NCBI GenBank assembly: GCA_030598885.1
Contig: JAUVOZ010000126.1
Location: forward strand, 1 to 6,015
Direction: 5' to 3'
Origin: Anaerolineae bacterium
GTDB taxonomy: Bacteria > Chloroflexota > Anaerolineae > Anaerolineales > E44-bin32
Length of the DNA stretch: 6,015 bases
Shown here piece by piece: positions 5,512 to 6,015 of this stretch. The notes beneath the pieces are model-generated. The model was given only the letters and a program-made list of their open reading frames with translations, was not told the origin of the DNA and ran no database searches. The stretch's first letter is position 1; each line of letters opens with the position of its first letter. The position numbers and the translations under genes were made by a program.

Positions 5512-6015
5512 TCATTTGGTATCGACATCGTCGGTTACATCGGTAAAATTATAGATCGTCGGGTAGGCTGAAAAATAAACACGATCCGGCAGCAGCTCAT
5601 AGTCTCCGCTAAAGTATGTGTTGAAAATTATTCTGAATGTGTTCACAGGGGTTATCGTTGGGTAGAGCGGCTCATCGCCGTTCCCCGGCAAGTAGTATGC
5701 GCTCAGGATAGCCATCCTTTGCTGGGTATAACGCATCCTCGGACCCTCGGGTATAGGTCCATGATCGGATTGAAGAATGATAATCGGCGGCGTCTCTGAG
5801 TGAGCGAGTATGGCATCGATGGTTTGCAGGAGCATGGTGTTGATGTAGTGAAGCTGGTTTCGATATGCTTCGATGTACTCTTCGTCCATCATGGAGGCGC
5901 CATCGCCAAAAGTGAATCCGAGGGTGAATCCTGGGGGCCGCTTAACAGGTGAGCCATCCCGCTCGAAGACGAAAGGGGAGTGTGGCGAGATAATGTGGGC
6001 AAATACGAACATGGG
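5512..6015 (-). CDS. Sulfatase / alkaline-phosphatase-fold protein, C-terminal part (5' end outside window)
   Basis: The reading frame runs off the right edge, so the start, the N-terminal nucleophile region and any membrane segments are not seen. The visible 167 residues are the C-terminal part of a sulfatase-like catalytic domain, as in lipoteichoic-acid-synthase-type or other membrane-anchored phospho- or sulfo-transferases and hydrolases. Signs are FVFAHIISPHSPF near the window edge (family pattern H-x(3-4)-PH-x-PF) and the helix YRNQLHYINTMLLQTIDAIL about 50-70 residues from the edge. IIILQSDHGP, about 97-106 residues from the edge, has the Asp-His pair that binds metal in this superfamily. 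The tail is acidic (DVTDDVD) and ends with TGA at 5512-5514. An in-frame ATG at 6010-6012 is internal, because it sits immediately before the conserved HxxxPH core. Substrate is unknown. The gene precedes the GT-C-like membrane gene on the same strand. Confidence 0.85.
   Translation of the reverse strand, partial: PMFVFAHIISPHSPFVFERDGSPVKRPPGFTLGFTFGDGASMMDEEYIEAYRNQLHYINTMLLQTIDAILAHSETPPIIILQSDHGPIPEGPRMRYTQQRMAILSAYYLPGNGDEPLYPTITPVNTFRIIFNTYFSGDYELLPDRVYFSAYPTIYNFTDVTDDVDTK

Overview
The window looks like an ordinary chromosomal segment of a bacterium of moderate G+C content. It carries a tRNA gene, two housekeeping enzymes and three envelope-type genes. The protein styles suggest Chloroflexota, possibly an Anaerolineae-like lineage: a GlmU ending in a short GVPAR tail, a GT87-type membrane glycosyltransferase, and a multi-pass membrane protein next to a sulfatase-fold gene. 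This taxonomic guess is inference and cannot be proven from 6 kb.

Layout: 1-137 is non-coding and holds a plausible promoter for a complete tRNA-Gln(TTG) gene at 138-208. A spacer of about 345 bp follows, with no convincing gene. Next come glmU (554-1906, +) and cdd (2045-2455, +), separated by about 138 bp. After another spacer of about 190 bp lies a GT87-like polyprenol-dependent glycosyltransferase (2645-3901, +). It converges, with only 32 bp between stop codons, on a minus-strand pair. In transcription order that pair is the C-terminal part of a sulfatase/alkaline-phosphatase-fold protein (5512 to beyond the window end), then a membrane protein of about 487 residues that resembles GT-C glycosyltransferases (3934-5397).

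Functional links: GlmU makes UDP-GlcNAc for peptidoglycan and other glycans, and Cdd salvages cytidine and deoxycytidine. The three right-hand genes look like envelope-polymer assembly or modification enzymes: two candidate multi-pass transferases and a metal-dependent phospho- or sulfo-transferase/hydrolase. Their acceptor and product cannot be read from the sequence. I saw no CRISPR array, insertion sequence, integrase or phage gene, and no clear previously undescribed system. The least-explained items are the minus-strand membrane protein, its pairing with the sulfatase-like gene, and the regulatory-looking palindrome at the cdd ribosome binding site.
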